IMG/VR virus record: IMGVR_UViG_3300005916_000012
Span: 1 to 28,500 of that record
Reading direction: 5' to 3' (one strand)
DNA length: 28,500 nucleotides
Source: a virus
Shown here: positions 20,407-27,641 of the stretch, piece after piece
Layout: each line of letters opens with the position of its first letter
How positions within the stretch are numbered: the first letter of the stretch is position 1
The notes under the pieces: model-generated
The model's input: only the letters and a program-made list of their open reading frames with translations
Told to the model about the DNA's origin: nothing
Databases searched by the model: none
Made by a program: the position numbers and the translations under genes

Positions 20407-20755
20407 TGTATATCAAAGGACTGTAAAGGTAGCAGATGACTACAGGATAATATGCCATGAGGGTGGTTCTAGATGTTTCTCTGGTGAACAAAAAGTAGTT
20501 ACAAAAACAGGTGGTAAGAAAATCTCTGATGTAAAGGTGGGTGATTATGTACTTTCTGGTGTTAATAAAGAGTATAAGAGAGTGAAAAACATCTTCAAAA
20601 TGGAGAATGATAAACCTTGCTTTGAGATAACATTGAAAGATGGAAACAAGATAAGGGCAACTCAAGACCACAAGTTTTGGTACGAAGGGGGTTGGCATTC
20701 TCTAAAACATATGGTAAAATGTTGGAATGAAAGAAACATGGAAAACAATACCTAA
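20381..20755 (+). CDS. terL-N: Terminase large subunit N-fragment fused to split-intein N-half
   Basis: 124 residues. Residues 1-31 are the TerL N-extein, ending in ICHEGGSR, the first half of the Walker A loop. Cys32 begins an intein: CFSGEQKVVTKTGGKKISD, then VKVGDYVLSG (block A), then DGNKIRATQDHKFWYEGGWH (block B, with the T-x-x-H pattern). The ORF then stops (20753-20755) before any block F/G. GGGAGG (20372-20377) lies 3 nt before the ATG. The missing C-terminal splicing blocks are at the start of the 21251 ORF, in the same frame phase but after an intervening gene. Trans-splicing would join Arg31 to Ser45 of that protein. Confidence 0.9.
   Translation: MYQKLQLTNVYQRTVKVADDYRIICHEGGSRCFSGEQKVVTKTGGKKISDVKVGDYVLSGVNKEYKRVKNIFKMENDKPCFEITLKDGNKIRATQDHKFWYEGGWHSLKHMVKCWNERNMENNT
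20474..20752 (+). mobile_element. Split intein, N-terminal half (93 residues)
   Basis: From catalytic Cys1 (codon 20474-20476) to the stop. Blocks A and B are complete. 93 residues is typical of naturally split intein N-halves. The last ~20 residues overlap the start of the homing endonuclease ORF in another frame. Confidence 0.9.
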
Positions 20756-21266
20756 TTTCTCAAGATATGAAGCATCTAGTCTTGGGAGGTTAAGGTCTTT
20801 GAATTATAAGAGGACAGGAAAAGTAAAGATACTTAAACCTGCCTGTTCATCTGGTGGGTATATGAAAACAGTATTGTTAAGAGATGACGGAAAGTATAAG
20901 AGTTGGACAGTACATCTATTTGTGATGATGGCTTTCGTAGGAGTGAAGCCAAGTGGGTTGGAAGTTAACCATAAGAATGGGATTAAAACTGACAATCGGG
21001 TTGGCAACCTAGAATATGTTACACATAAATACAATGTACAACACTCTTTTGACAATGGGTTTCAATTACCATTAAAAGGGGAGGATAATCCGACATCTAA
21101 ACTAACAGAAGAAAATGTTTTGGAAATCAGAAAGTATGTAAAAGGACAGAGGGAGAAAGGAAACAGATATTACGGTAGGAAAAAACTTGCCGAGAAGTAT
21201 GGAGTTAGTGATGGATACATAAAAGATATTGTTTCAAGAAGGAGGGGAATATGGAGTCATATATAA
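20727..21266 (+). CDS. NUMOD4/HNH homing endonuclease between terL fragments
   Basis: 179 residues. The N-terminus WKTIPNFSRYEASSLGRLRS is the NUMOD4 motif, followed by GGYMKTVLLRDDGKYKSWTV and the HNH_3 core VHLFVMMAFVG ... GLEVNHKNGIKTDNRVGNLE with YVTHKYNVQHSF. The C-terminal part (KLTEENVLEIRKYV; GRKKLAEKYGVSDGYIKDIV) is a DNA-binding HTH region, the usual build of free-standing HNH homing enzymes. It overlaps the N-fragment ORF by 29 bp and the C-fragment ORF by 16 bp, each in a different frame. Such enzymes cut intein- or intron-less alleles and spread the inserted DNA. Confidence 0.92.
   Translation: MKETWKTIPNFSRYEASSLGRLRSLNYKRTGKVKILKPACSSGGYMKTVLLRDDGKYKSWTVHLFVMMAFVGVKPSGLEVNHKNGIKTDNRVGNLEYVTHKYNVQHSFDNGFQLPLKGEDNPTSKLTEENVLEIRKYVKGQREKGNRYYGRKKLAEKYGVSDGYIKDIVSRRRGIWSHI
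21240..21245 (+). promoter_or_regulatory. Shine-Dalgarno AGGAGG for the terL C-fragment
   Basis: A perfect AGGAGG lies inside the endonuclease gene's 3' end, 5 nt before ATG 21251. It indicates that the C-fragment is translated independently and argues against the break being only a sequencing artefact. Confidence 0.85.
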
Positions 21267-21382
21267 CACTAGATGATATTGTTGGGGTAAAAGAGATTGC
21301 ACTTGATACTGTTTACGATATAGAGGTAGAAGATAACCATAATTACTATTTGGATTGTGGAAAACAGCTTCTAGTACACAAC
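21251..21382 (+). mobile_element. Split intein, C-terminal half (44 residues)
   Basis: Residues 1-44 of the C-fragment. Block F: VYDIEVEDNHNYYLD. Block G: LLVHN, with penultimate His43, terminal Asn44 and Ser45 as the +1 nucleophile. All class 1 splicing residues are present. 93+44 residues is the size of a mini-intein without endonuclease. Confidence 0.92.
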
Positions 21383-22504
21383 TCCTCTAAGACATGGAGC
21401 ATATTCTATTTCTGGTTATTAAAGGCACTAGCAGGTGAGAAGTTCACCCTGACTATAGCAAGAAGTAAAATGACATGGGTTAGAGATTCGTTAGTACCAG
21501 ACTTTGAGGAAATATGCGAAAGGAATGGATATCCTGTATCCCCTAATATAGATAAAAAGAGGAATGCTCAGGAGTATAAAATAAAGAATGCAACCTTCCA
21601 GTTTGTAGGATTAGATGATACTAAGAAAATTCACGGACAGAAAAGAGATCACCTCTGGCTTAATGAAACAATGGAGATTACCAAAAAGGATTTTGACCAG
21701 TTAGAAATGAGAACGAGTGGTTTAATTATTCTGGACTACAATCCTTATGATGATTCTCATTGGGTGTTTGATTTACAGAAAAGAAAAGATGTAAAGAAGA
21801 TACACTCTACAATGCTTGATAATCCTTATAATCCACCTGCTATCATTAACAAGATTAAAGGATACGAACCTACACCAGAGAACATAGAGCAAGGAACAGC
21901 AGATAACTATATGTGGGAAGTGTATGGACTAGGGAAGAAGGCAAGGTTGCAAGGTGCTATATATACCAACTGGGATGTTGTTGAGGAGATACCTACTGAC
22001 TGTAAACTGATTGGGTATGGGTTGGATTTCGGATATACCAACGACCCTACAGCCATTGTTGCACTCTATACAAAGGACAATGAGTTGTACTGGGATGAGT
22101 TACTGTATGAAACAGGATTACTGAATGAGGATATAGCAGAGAAGATGGGTTATTTAATGCCTGTGAGAGATATATACACCTATGCAGATAGTTCAGAACC
22201 AAAGAGTATTGAAACAATAAAAAGAAAGGGGTTCAACATTAAAGGTGCAACTAAGGGTGCAGACAGTATCAAGTTCGGTATTGACTTCTTGAAGGGTTAT
22301 AAAATGCACATAACCAAGAGGAGCATTAACCTAGAGAGCGAGTTGAGGAAATACAAATGGGCAGAGGATAGATCAGGCAAATCATTAAATGTTCCAATAG
22401 GGAAGAACGACCATGGTTGTGATGCCATGAGGTATGTTGCTACAATGTGTTTGCAGAAGAGAAAAGCAAGGTCATTTACGAGGAAGGCGAAAGTGTTTGT
22501 TTAA
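21251..22504 (+). CDS. terL-C: Terminase large subunit C-fragment with split-intein C-half
   Basis: 417 residues: 44 of intein, then 373 of TerL beginning SSKTWSIFYFW, the second half of Walker A. The ATPase part has a Walker B-like HLWLNETMEI. The C-terminal RNase H-like nuclease has acidic residues in GYGLDFGYTNDPTAI, YADSSEPKSIETI and KNDHGCDAMRYV. The spliced product would be 404 residues, normal for PBSX/SPP1-type TerL, which pumps and cuts DNA at the portal. Without splicing this fragment lacks a complete P-loop and should be inactive. Confidence 0.92.
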   Translation: MESYITLDDIVGVKEIALDTVYDIEVEDNHNYYLDCGKQLLVHNSSKTWSIFYFWLLKALAGEKFTLTIARSKMTWVRDSLVPDFEEICERNGYPVSPNIDKKRNAQEYKIKNATFQFVGLDDTKKIHGQKRDHLWLNETMEITKKDFDQLEMRTSGLIILDYNPYDDSHWVFDLQKRKDVKKIHSTMLDNPYNPPAIINKIKGYEPTPENIEQGTADNYMWEVYGLGKKARLQGAIYTNWDVVEEIPTDCKLIGYGLDFGYTNDPTAIVALYTKDNELYWDELLYETGLLNEDIAEKMGYLMPVRDIYTYADSSEPKSIETIKRKGFNIKGATKGADSIKFGIDFLKGYKMHITKRSINLESELRKYKWAEDRSGKSLNVPIGKNDHGCDAMRYVATMCLQKRKARSFTRKAKVFV

Positions 22505-22506
22505 TA

Positions 22507-22515
22507 TGGTAAAAT
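22507..22515 (+). promoter_or_regulatory. Candidate extended -10, TGgTAAAAT
   Basis: TAAAAT preceded by TGg just after the terL stop. It could start a transcript near 22522 with a ~20-nt leader before the portal ATG, which has no Shine-Dalgarno. No -35 is evident; this is weak evidence. Confidence 0.3.
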
Positions 22516-22542
22516 ATAGTAGATAATTTAGTCCAAAAAACT

Positions 22543-24081
22543 ATGCCAAAGAAGACAGTTAAAAAGATTGATAAGTTCCCCAAAGAAGATTCCATTTTAA
22601 GATTAAGACAATACGGTGTCTATGAGAGGTTGCTTGAAGGAGATCATTACTCTGCATATATGTCAGAGTTAGGTAGTAAGTTCTCAGATAGGTATAAATA
22701 CCTGAAGTATATGACCTGCAACTTTGCAGGGCTTTTATCTAAGGTAATAGCAGATGTACTATTCGGTGAGAAAGTAGTAATTGAATCCAAGGAAAAGAAT
22801 AAAAAGGAACAGGATTTTATAAATGCCATTGTGCAAGAGAACAACCTGAGCACCCAATTATACGAATCAGCATTGTTAAACTCTGCAAGGGGTGATGCAG
22901 TTCTAAGGGTTAGGGTAGAAGATAGCCAGATAAAAGTAGAGGATATAAACCCTGCAATGTACTTCCCAGAATTAACATCAAACTTCAGAGAAGACCCAGA
23001 TGTGAAAGTTCTAGCATGGAGAGAAGAGTTCCAGAAAGAGGGTGGTAAACTAGAATCATATTTGATTAAAGAGAAGTATACAAAGGGATTGATAGAAACA
23101 TCTGTATATCTAATGAAAGAAAAGAGTAGTCAGGAGGTATTGAAAAAGGTAGCAGTAAAAACATACAATGAGAAGACAGGTAAGAGTTATAAAGAAAGTG
23201 TAAAGACAGGGATTGAGGAGATACCTATTGTTCATATCCCTAACTTCAGGACTAGCAACAAGTATTTTGGAGCATCAGATTATCAGGATCTACAATCATT
23301 GTTCTTTGGTATAAACAACAGAATGACTAAGGTTGATAATATCCTTGATAAGCACAGCGACCCTATATTAGCAGTTCCAGAGGGTATTTTAGATGAAGAT
23401 AATAATGTTAAGAAAGAAGCACTCGGAATGGTTGAGAAAGGGGAAGATGGAGAGATACCAGAGTACATCGTATGGAATGCCAATTTAGAGGTAGCATTCA
23501 CCCAGATAGATGAGATGATTAAAATGATATTCCTATTCGGAGAGGTATCACCAGATGTAGTTGGAATGGATATGGGAAAAGGTGGAAAGGTAGTAGAGAG
23601 TGGCAGAGCATTGAAACTAAGAATGTTAAGAACCCTTGCCAAGAAGAACAGAAAAGCATTGTACTACGAATTAGGTATACAGAAGGCAATAGAGATTGCT
23701 TCATTGTTCGCTAAAAAAGGAAATAAGGCAGGCGAGGTTGGATATAAAGGAGAACCAATAATCCCTAATGTAATATTTGCTGATGGTGTTGTAGATGATA
23801 AGGTTGAGGAAATAACAAACGAATCAGTTAAGATTGATAGTGGTTTAACTTCAAGGAAGAGAGCAATCAAGGTTATAGAGGATATGGATGACGAAGAGGC
23901 AGATGCAGTATTGAAGGAGATTAAAGAAGAGAACAAAGAGAAAGCAGATATTTCAGATGAAGCATTTCATTTAAGAGCAAGAGTAGATGAACAACAAGGA
24001 GTTAAGAACGAGGGTCAAACTGTTCAGCTCAATAGTGGACAAGACAACAAAAAGAATAACAGCAAGAATACTAGCAAGTAA
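22543..24081 (+). CDS. Portal protein
   Basis: 512 residues of the SPP1 gp6-like portal type (PF05133/PF04860-like). It has an N-terminal region with RYKYLKYMTCNFAGLLSKVIADVL, a wing/crown region around RGDAVLRVRVEDSQIKVEDI and MYFPELTSNFREDPDVK, and the central TGIEEIPIVHIPNFRTSNKY followed by the stem block SDYQDLQSLFFGINNRMTKV. The C-terminus is acidic and low-complexity. Dodecameric portals form the DNA channel and dock TerL. The gene overlaps the MuF-like gene by 95 bp, a long overlap; a later MuF start is possible. Confidence 0.88.
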   Translation: MPKKTVKKIDKFPKEDSILRLRQYGVYERLLEGDHYSAYMSELGSKFSDRYKYLKYMTCNFAGLLSKVIADVLFGEKVVIESKEKNKKEQDFINAIVQENNLSTQLYESALLNSARGDAVLRVRVEDSQIKVEDINPAMYFPELTSNFREDPDVKVLAWREEFQKEGGKLESYLIKEKYTKGLIETSVYLMKEKSSQEVLKKVAVKTYNEKTGKSYKESVKTGIEEIPIVHIPNFRTSNKYFGASDYQDLQSLFFGINNRMTKVDNILDKHSDPILAVPEGILDEDNNVKKEALGMVEKGEDGEIPEYIVWNANLEVAFTQIDEMIKMIFLFGEVSPDVVGMDMGKGGKVVESGRALKLRMLRTLAKKNRKALYYELGIQKAIEIASLFAKKGNKAGEVGYKGEPIIPNVIFADGVVDDKVEEITNESVKIDSGLTSRKRAIKVIEDMDDEEADAVLKEIKEENKEKADISDEAFHLRARVDEQQGVKNEGQTVQLNSGQDNKKNNSKNTSK

Positions 24082-25861
24082 GTCGTACTCACTATTAGAG
24101 AAGCAGAGGATTCTTAAAGGGATAGATGGAGAACTAAGGAAGATGGTTAGTCAAACCGACCCTTGGTTTCTTTCTAACTTGAGGTATGCATACAAGAGTG
24201 GTATGTCAGATGACTTTGCATATTTCAAGAGATTAGGTGTTAAGAACATGAAATATACTGATTATGATTATGATTCTATTAAAAATCTAGCAGGCAATTC
24301 TAAGAAACTATTTGATGAGGCAGTAAGTGGAATAGGGAGATCCTCTAGTAGTATCCTATCAAAAGGAACTAAGGCGAAACTCCAAGCGATAATCTCAGAG
24401 GGGAGAGTTGAGAAGGGAACATTGAGAGGTATCAAAGGAATGATGTTAGATTATATGGATAAACAGGGAGTGTATTTGTTAGATTCAGCAGGAAGGAAAT
24501 GGGATGCAGTTAAATATTCAGAGATGTTTGCTAGAACCGAGATGATGAATACTTACAATCAGGGAGCAGTAAACGGAATGTTAGGAAGGGGAATGGACTT
24601 GGCAGAAATAACCAGCTACTCAGGTTGTCAATGTGATATATGTCTAGAATGGGAAGGTGAGATAGTTAGTTTAACAGGAAAGACAGAGGGGTATCGTACC
24701 CTAGATGATGCTTATAATGCAGGGGTATTTCATCCTAACTGTTTCAGTGATGATACAGAAGTTTACACGAATGAGGGTTGGAAATTGTTTAAGAACTTAC
24801 AGGGAGAGAAGATAATGTCCATAGACCCTGAAACTCAAGAAATGGAATGGGTTGATTATGTAGAACATATAGCATACGAGTATAAGGGCAAGGTGTTTTC
24901 GCTCAAGAGTAACTCATTTGATTTAATGGTTACACCAGACCACATGATGTATGTAGGAACTAATAGTCATGGGAAAGGTGGGAGAGGATATATAAAGTGG
25001 CAGTTAATGTCTACAAGTGAGGCGATAAAAAAGAATCATAAACAGTTAAGGACTGCTAACTGGGAAGGCAAGGAGGTTGAATCCCCATTAGAGGGTATAG
25101 ATATTAAACAGTATGCATTCTTGTTAGGTGCTTATCTAGCAGAGGGTCATATAGATAGGAATAAAGTGATTATCTCTCAAAGTGAGCCAAGAAAGAATAG
25201 GTACAGGAAAGAACTATTGGGAATGGGTTTCTATGAAAACAAGAACAGGTTTATTATCAGTAATAAACAATGGGCAAAACATTTTAAGAAGTTCGGCAAA
25301 AGTTATGAAAAATATATGCCAGAGTTTGTGTTGGAAGCGATACCAGAAATTCTTAAAGAATTATTAAGAGGTTATCATCTAGGAGATGGCTCTGTAAACA
25401 AAAGCAAGTATAAGGGATTTGAATCTAAATCTAAAACCTATTTTACCTCAAGCGAAAGGTTGGCAGGACAATTAGGGGAAGCAATATTTAAGGTCGGTAA
25501 GTATCCAAGTTTTAGGAAACCACCAAAGCCAAGGGCTGTGAAGTTTAGTAATGGGGAATATCTACCGAAGCACGCCTGTTGGGTAATAAGAGAGAATAAC
25601 TCTAAGAGGGCGTACTACAATCTAAGTCCAAGTATTGCTTATAGGGGAGTTCAATTAAAGAAAGTAGATTACAATGGGTATGTTTATGATGTAGAGTTGG
25701 AAAAGAATCATGTGTTGTTAGTAAGAAGAAACGGCAAGACAGCATGGAGTGGAAACTGTAAACATAGATTCAAACCATACTACAAACCATTGAAAGAAGA
25801 ATACGATTCAGGGAATCAAGTTTTTAGTAAAAGTGGCAGACTATTGCATTCTATCTTGTAG
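23987..25861 (+). CDS. MuF-like minor head protein with LAGLIDADG intein
   Basis: 624 codons. Extein residues 1-251 and 591-624 make a 285-residue SPP1 gp7/Mu F-like head morphogenesis protein. It has a helical N-terminus, ARTEMMNTYNQGAVNGML, SGCQCDICLEWEG, and the family's final HPNC motif. The intein (252-590) interrupts HPN^C. It starts CFSDDTEVYTNEGWKLF, has DLMVTPDHMMYV (block B), two DOD endonuclease motifs (LLGAYLAEG at 379-387; LLRGYHLGDG at 459-468) and YVYDVELEKNHVLLV (block F), and ends AWSGN before Cys591. The penultimate residue is Gly, not the usual His. The gene overlaps the portal gene by 95 bp; MuF proteins sit inside the head near the portal. Confidence 0.9.
   Translation: MNNKELRTRVKLFSSIVDKTTKRITARILASKSYSLLEKQRILKGIDGELRKMVSQTDPWFLSNLRYAYKSGMSDDFAYFKRLGVKNMKYTDYDYDSIKNLAGNSKKLFDEAVSGIGRSSSSILSKGTKAKLQAIISEGRVEKGTLRGIKGMMLDYMDKQGVYLLDSAGRKWDAVKYSEMFARTEMMNTYNQGAVNGMLGRGMDLAEITSYSGCQCDICLEWEGEIVSLTGKTEGYRTLDDAYNAGVFHPNCFSDDTEVYTNEGWKLFKNLQGEKIMSIDPETQEMEWVDYVEHIAYEYKGKVFSLKSNSFDLMVTPDHMMYVGTNSHGKGGRGYIKWQLMSTSEAIKKNHKQLRTANWEGKEVESPLEGIDIKQYAFLLGAYLAEGHIDRNKVIISQSEPRKNRYRKELLGMGFYENKNRFIISNKQWAKHFKKFGKSYEKYMPEFVLEAIPEILKELLRGYHLGDGSVNKSKYKGFESKSKTYFTSSERLAGQLGEAIFKVGKYPSFRKPPKPRAVKFSNGEYLPKHACWVIRENNSKRAYYNLSPSIAYRGVQLKKVDYNGYVYDVELEKNHVLLVRRNGKTAWSGNCKHRFKPYYKPLKEEYDSGNQVFSKSGRLLHSIL
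24740..25756 (+). mobile_element. Contiguous LAGLIDADG intein (339 residues) in the MuF-like gene
   Basis: From Cys252 to Asn590, with Cys591 as +1 nucleophile. Acidic residues Glu386 and Asp467 end the two LAGLIDADG helices in catalytic position, so the endonuclease may be active. The boundary restores HPNCKHRF. Confidence 0.9.
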
Positions 25862-25892
25862 GTGTGATATATTAGAGTGTTTAATATTATTT

Positions 25893-25932
25893 GCTGTAAA
25901 CGAGTATGAACTCGTAAAAAACGAATTACGGC
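25893..25932 (+). promoter_or_regulatory. Bulged stem-loop in the scaffold gene leader
   Basis: GCTGTAA (25893-25899)/TTACGGC (25926-25932) is continued without a break on the 5' side by ACGAGT (25900-25905)/ACTCGT (25910-25915), loop ATGA, with a 10-nt A-rich bulge on the 3' side. It is followed at once by AGAAAGGAAG and, 15 nt after the stem, the ATG. A capsid or scaffold-protein operator or ribosome-site switch is plausible. Confidence 0.5.
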
Positions 25933-25947
25933 AGAAAGGAAGTTATT

Positions 25948-26619
25948 ATGACAAAGCAATCCAAGAATGCTACTACTGAAGAAAATCAGAAGGTGGAAGC
26001 AACTCAAAAGGTAAAATCTGAGGAGATTAAAAAAACCGACAAACCTGCTGAGGAGTTAAAACTAACTGATGAGCAATGGACTGAGGTCTTCAAGCATCCG
26101 AGGTTTACTCAATTAAATGAGAAAGCCAAAGAAGCAGATAAATTGAAGGAAGCCACAGACCTAGAACTTCAGAAGAAGTTGAAAGAGGAGGGCAAGTTTA
26201 AGGAACTTCTTGAGGAAAGAGAGAAGGAAGTAGAAACATTAAAGTCTTCCCTATCGGAGAGCAGGTTGAATAGTGAGATAGTAAATATTGCTTCAAAACT
26301 AAAAGTAGTGGACACCGAAGCAGTAGTGAAACTCCTAGACAAATCTAAACTCATGACAGGAACAGATGGCAATTATCTCAACACGGAAGAAGTCGTGAGA
26401 GAACTTTTGACTCAAAAACCTTATCTAGCAGAGGTTAGTACTAATGATGGCTCAAATATTGGTTCTAAGGCAAATGCGACTACCAAAAGTCAAAGTGGAG
26501 AGTTTATAATCTCAAAGTCAGAATTGACTGAAAAACTAAAAGACCATAAGTGGTATTTAGAGAATAAAGAAGATATTGATACTTGGACTAAAGAAGGTAG
26601 GATAGACTACAGTAAATAA
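25948..26619 (+). CDS. Capsid scaffold protein
   Basis: 223 residues. Low-complexity charged N-terminus (TKQSKNATTEENQKVEATQK), LTDEQWTEVFKHPRFTQLNE, and a long coiled coil (~residues 50-110, LEEREKEVETLKSSLSESRL). Then comes the conserved scaffold end, INxAxKxxxVDxEAVxKLLDK in style (IASKLKVVDTEAVVKLLDKS). The position directly before the major capsid gene is canonical. The scaffold fills the procapsid and leaves or is degraded before packaging. AGAAAGGAAG is the ribosome site. Confidence 0.85.
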   Translation: MTKQSKNATTEENQKVEATQKVKSEEIKKTDKPAEELKLTDEQWTEVFKHPRFTQLNEKAKEADKLKEATDLELQKKLKEEGKFKELLEEREKEVETLKSSLSESRLNSEIVNIASKLKVVDTEAVVKLLDKSKLMTGTDGNYLNTEEVVRELLTQKPYLAEVSTNDGSNIGSKANATTKSQSGEFIISKSELTEKLKDHKWYLENKEDIDTWTKEGRIDYSK

Positions 26620-26636
26620 AATTAGAAAATAGAATA

Positions 26637-27557
26637 ATGACAGATTATAGTTCAATAAATGTAACTCAAGCAGATGCATTCATTCCAGAGATTTGGTTGA
26701 ATGAAGCCATCACGGCATTGAGATCATATCTTAACCTTGCCAAAACAGTAAGGAGAGATTTGGATTCTTCAGTAGCAAAGTTTGGTGATACAATCAATAT
26801 TCCTAAAACAGGAGCATTGAGTGTTAATGCCAAGGTAACTAACGAAAATGTTACACTTCAAGCACCTGCTGACGATGTTGTGCAAGTTACTCTTGACAAT
26901 CATAATGAGGTAACATTCCTCGTTGAAGATGTCGCAAGAGCAGAGGCAAATCAAGATGTTAGAGGTTTATATATCAAAGATGCAGTAATTGCTCTAGCTG
27001 AAGAGTTAGAAACAGATATTGCAGGTGAGTATACGGAGGCAGATAATGATATCACCTTCTCATATTCAAGTGATGCCGAAGTTGAAGCATCAATGCTTTT
27101 AATAAGAAAGGCATTTGTAGATGCAAAAGCACCTAAACTTGACCCTAAATTCCTTTATGCAAGTCCAACTGCAGTAAATCTTTTACTGGGAACAGACAAA
27201 TTCACAAAGTTGAATGAGTATGGTTCAAGAGCACCTATCGTAGAGGGTGTACTTGGTGATATGTTCGGAATAAATACTTTTGAATCTCAATTAGTAGTTT
27301 CTGCAGGTTCTCCTGCAACGGAGCATATGTTGGCTTATACCAAAGATGCTATCGCACTAGTAATGAGAGCATTACCAACTGATGGTAATGGTGAGGGTGT
27401 TTCTCAAACAGTTGTAACTGACCCAGATAGTGGAATATCAATGAGATTAACTGCTTCCTACAGCCCAAATGCTTTAGGTAAACAGGTAACTCTTGACCTT
27501 CTTTATGGAATAAAGACAGTTAGACCTGAGTTCTTATTTGATGTAAACATTACTTAA
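26637..27557 (+). CDS. Major capsid protein
   Basis: 306 residues, HK97-fold, of the type with P22-coat-like features. It begins SINVTQADAFIPEIWLNEAI and has LAKTVRRDLDSSVAKFGDTI (E-loop-like region), NHNEVTFLVEDVARAEANQD, an acidic/alpha spine and A-domain block (ALAEELETDIAGEYTEADND; LIRKAFVDAKAPKLDPKFLY), and a beta end (GKQVTLDLLYGIKTVRPEFL). No N-terminal delta domain is visible because the scaffold is separate. The downstream hairpin at 27589-27609 may end its transcript. Confidence 0.88.
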   Translation: MTDYSSINVTQADAFIPEIWLNEAITALRSYLNLAKTVRRDLDSSVAKFGDTINIPKTGALSVNAKVTNENVTLQAPADDVVQVTLDNHNEVTFLVEDVARAEANQDVRGLYIKDAVIALAEELETDIAGEYTEADNDITFSYSSDAEVEASMLLIRKAFVDAKAPKLDPKFLYASPTAVNLLLGTDKFTKLNEYGSRAPIVEGVLGDMFGINTFESQLVVSAGSPATEHMLAYTKDAIALVMRALPTDGNGEGVSQTVVTDPDSGISMRLTASYSPNALGKQVTLDLLYGIKTVRPEFLFDVNIT

Positions 27558-27588
27558 TCGGTAATAGTTTATAATTGTTAATGGCATG

Positions 27589-27617
27589 ATGGGGGCTTAC
27601 TGCCCCTATTGTGTTTT
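27589..27617 (+). terminator. Intrinsic terminator after the major capsid gene
   Basis: Stem ATGGGGGC region (27589-27596) with GCCCCTAT (27602-27609): 8 bp with one G-T wobble and a TTACT loop, followed by tgtgtttta. The T-run is interrupted, so termination may be partial. Confidence 0.65.
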
Positions 27618-27627
27618 ATGTAATTTA

Positions 27628-27636
27628 TGCTACAAT
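27628..27636 (+). promoter_or_regulatory. Candidate promoter with extended -10, TGcTACAAT
   Basis: TACAAT (27631-27636), preceded by TGc and, 16 nt upstream, TTGTGT as a possible -35. It ends 5 nt before the glycosyltransferase ATG, so the transcript would be leaderless or nearly so. It follows a terminator, supporting separate control of the glycosyltransferase. Confidence 0.5.
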
Positions 27637-27641
27637 AGATT

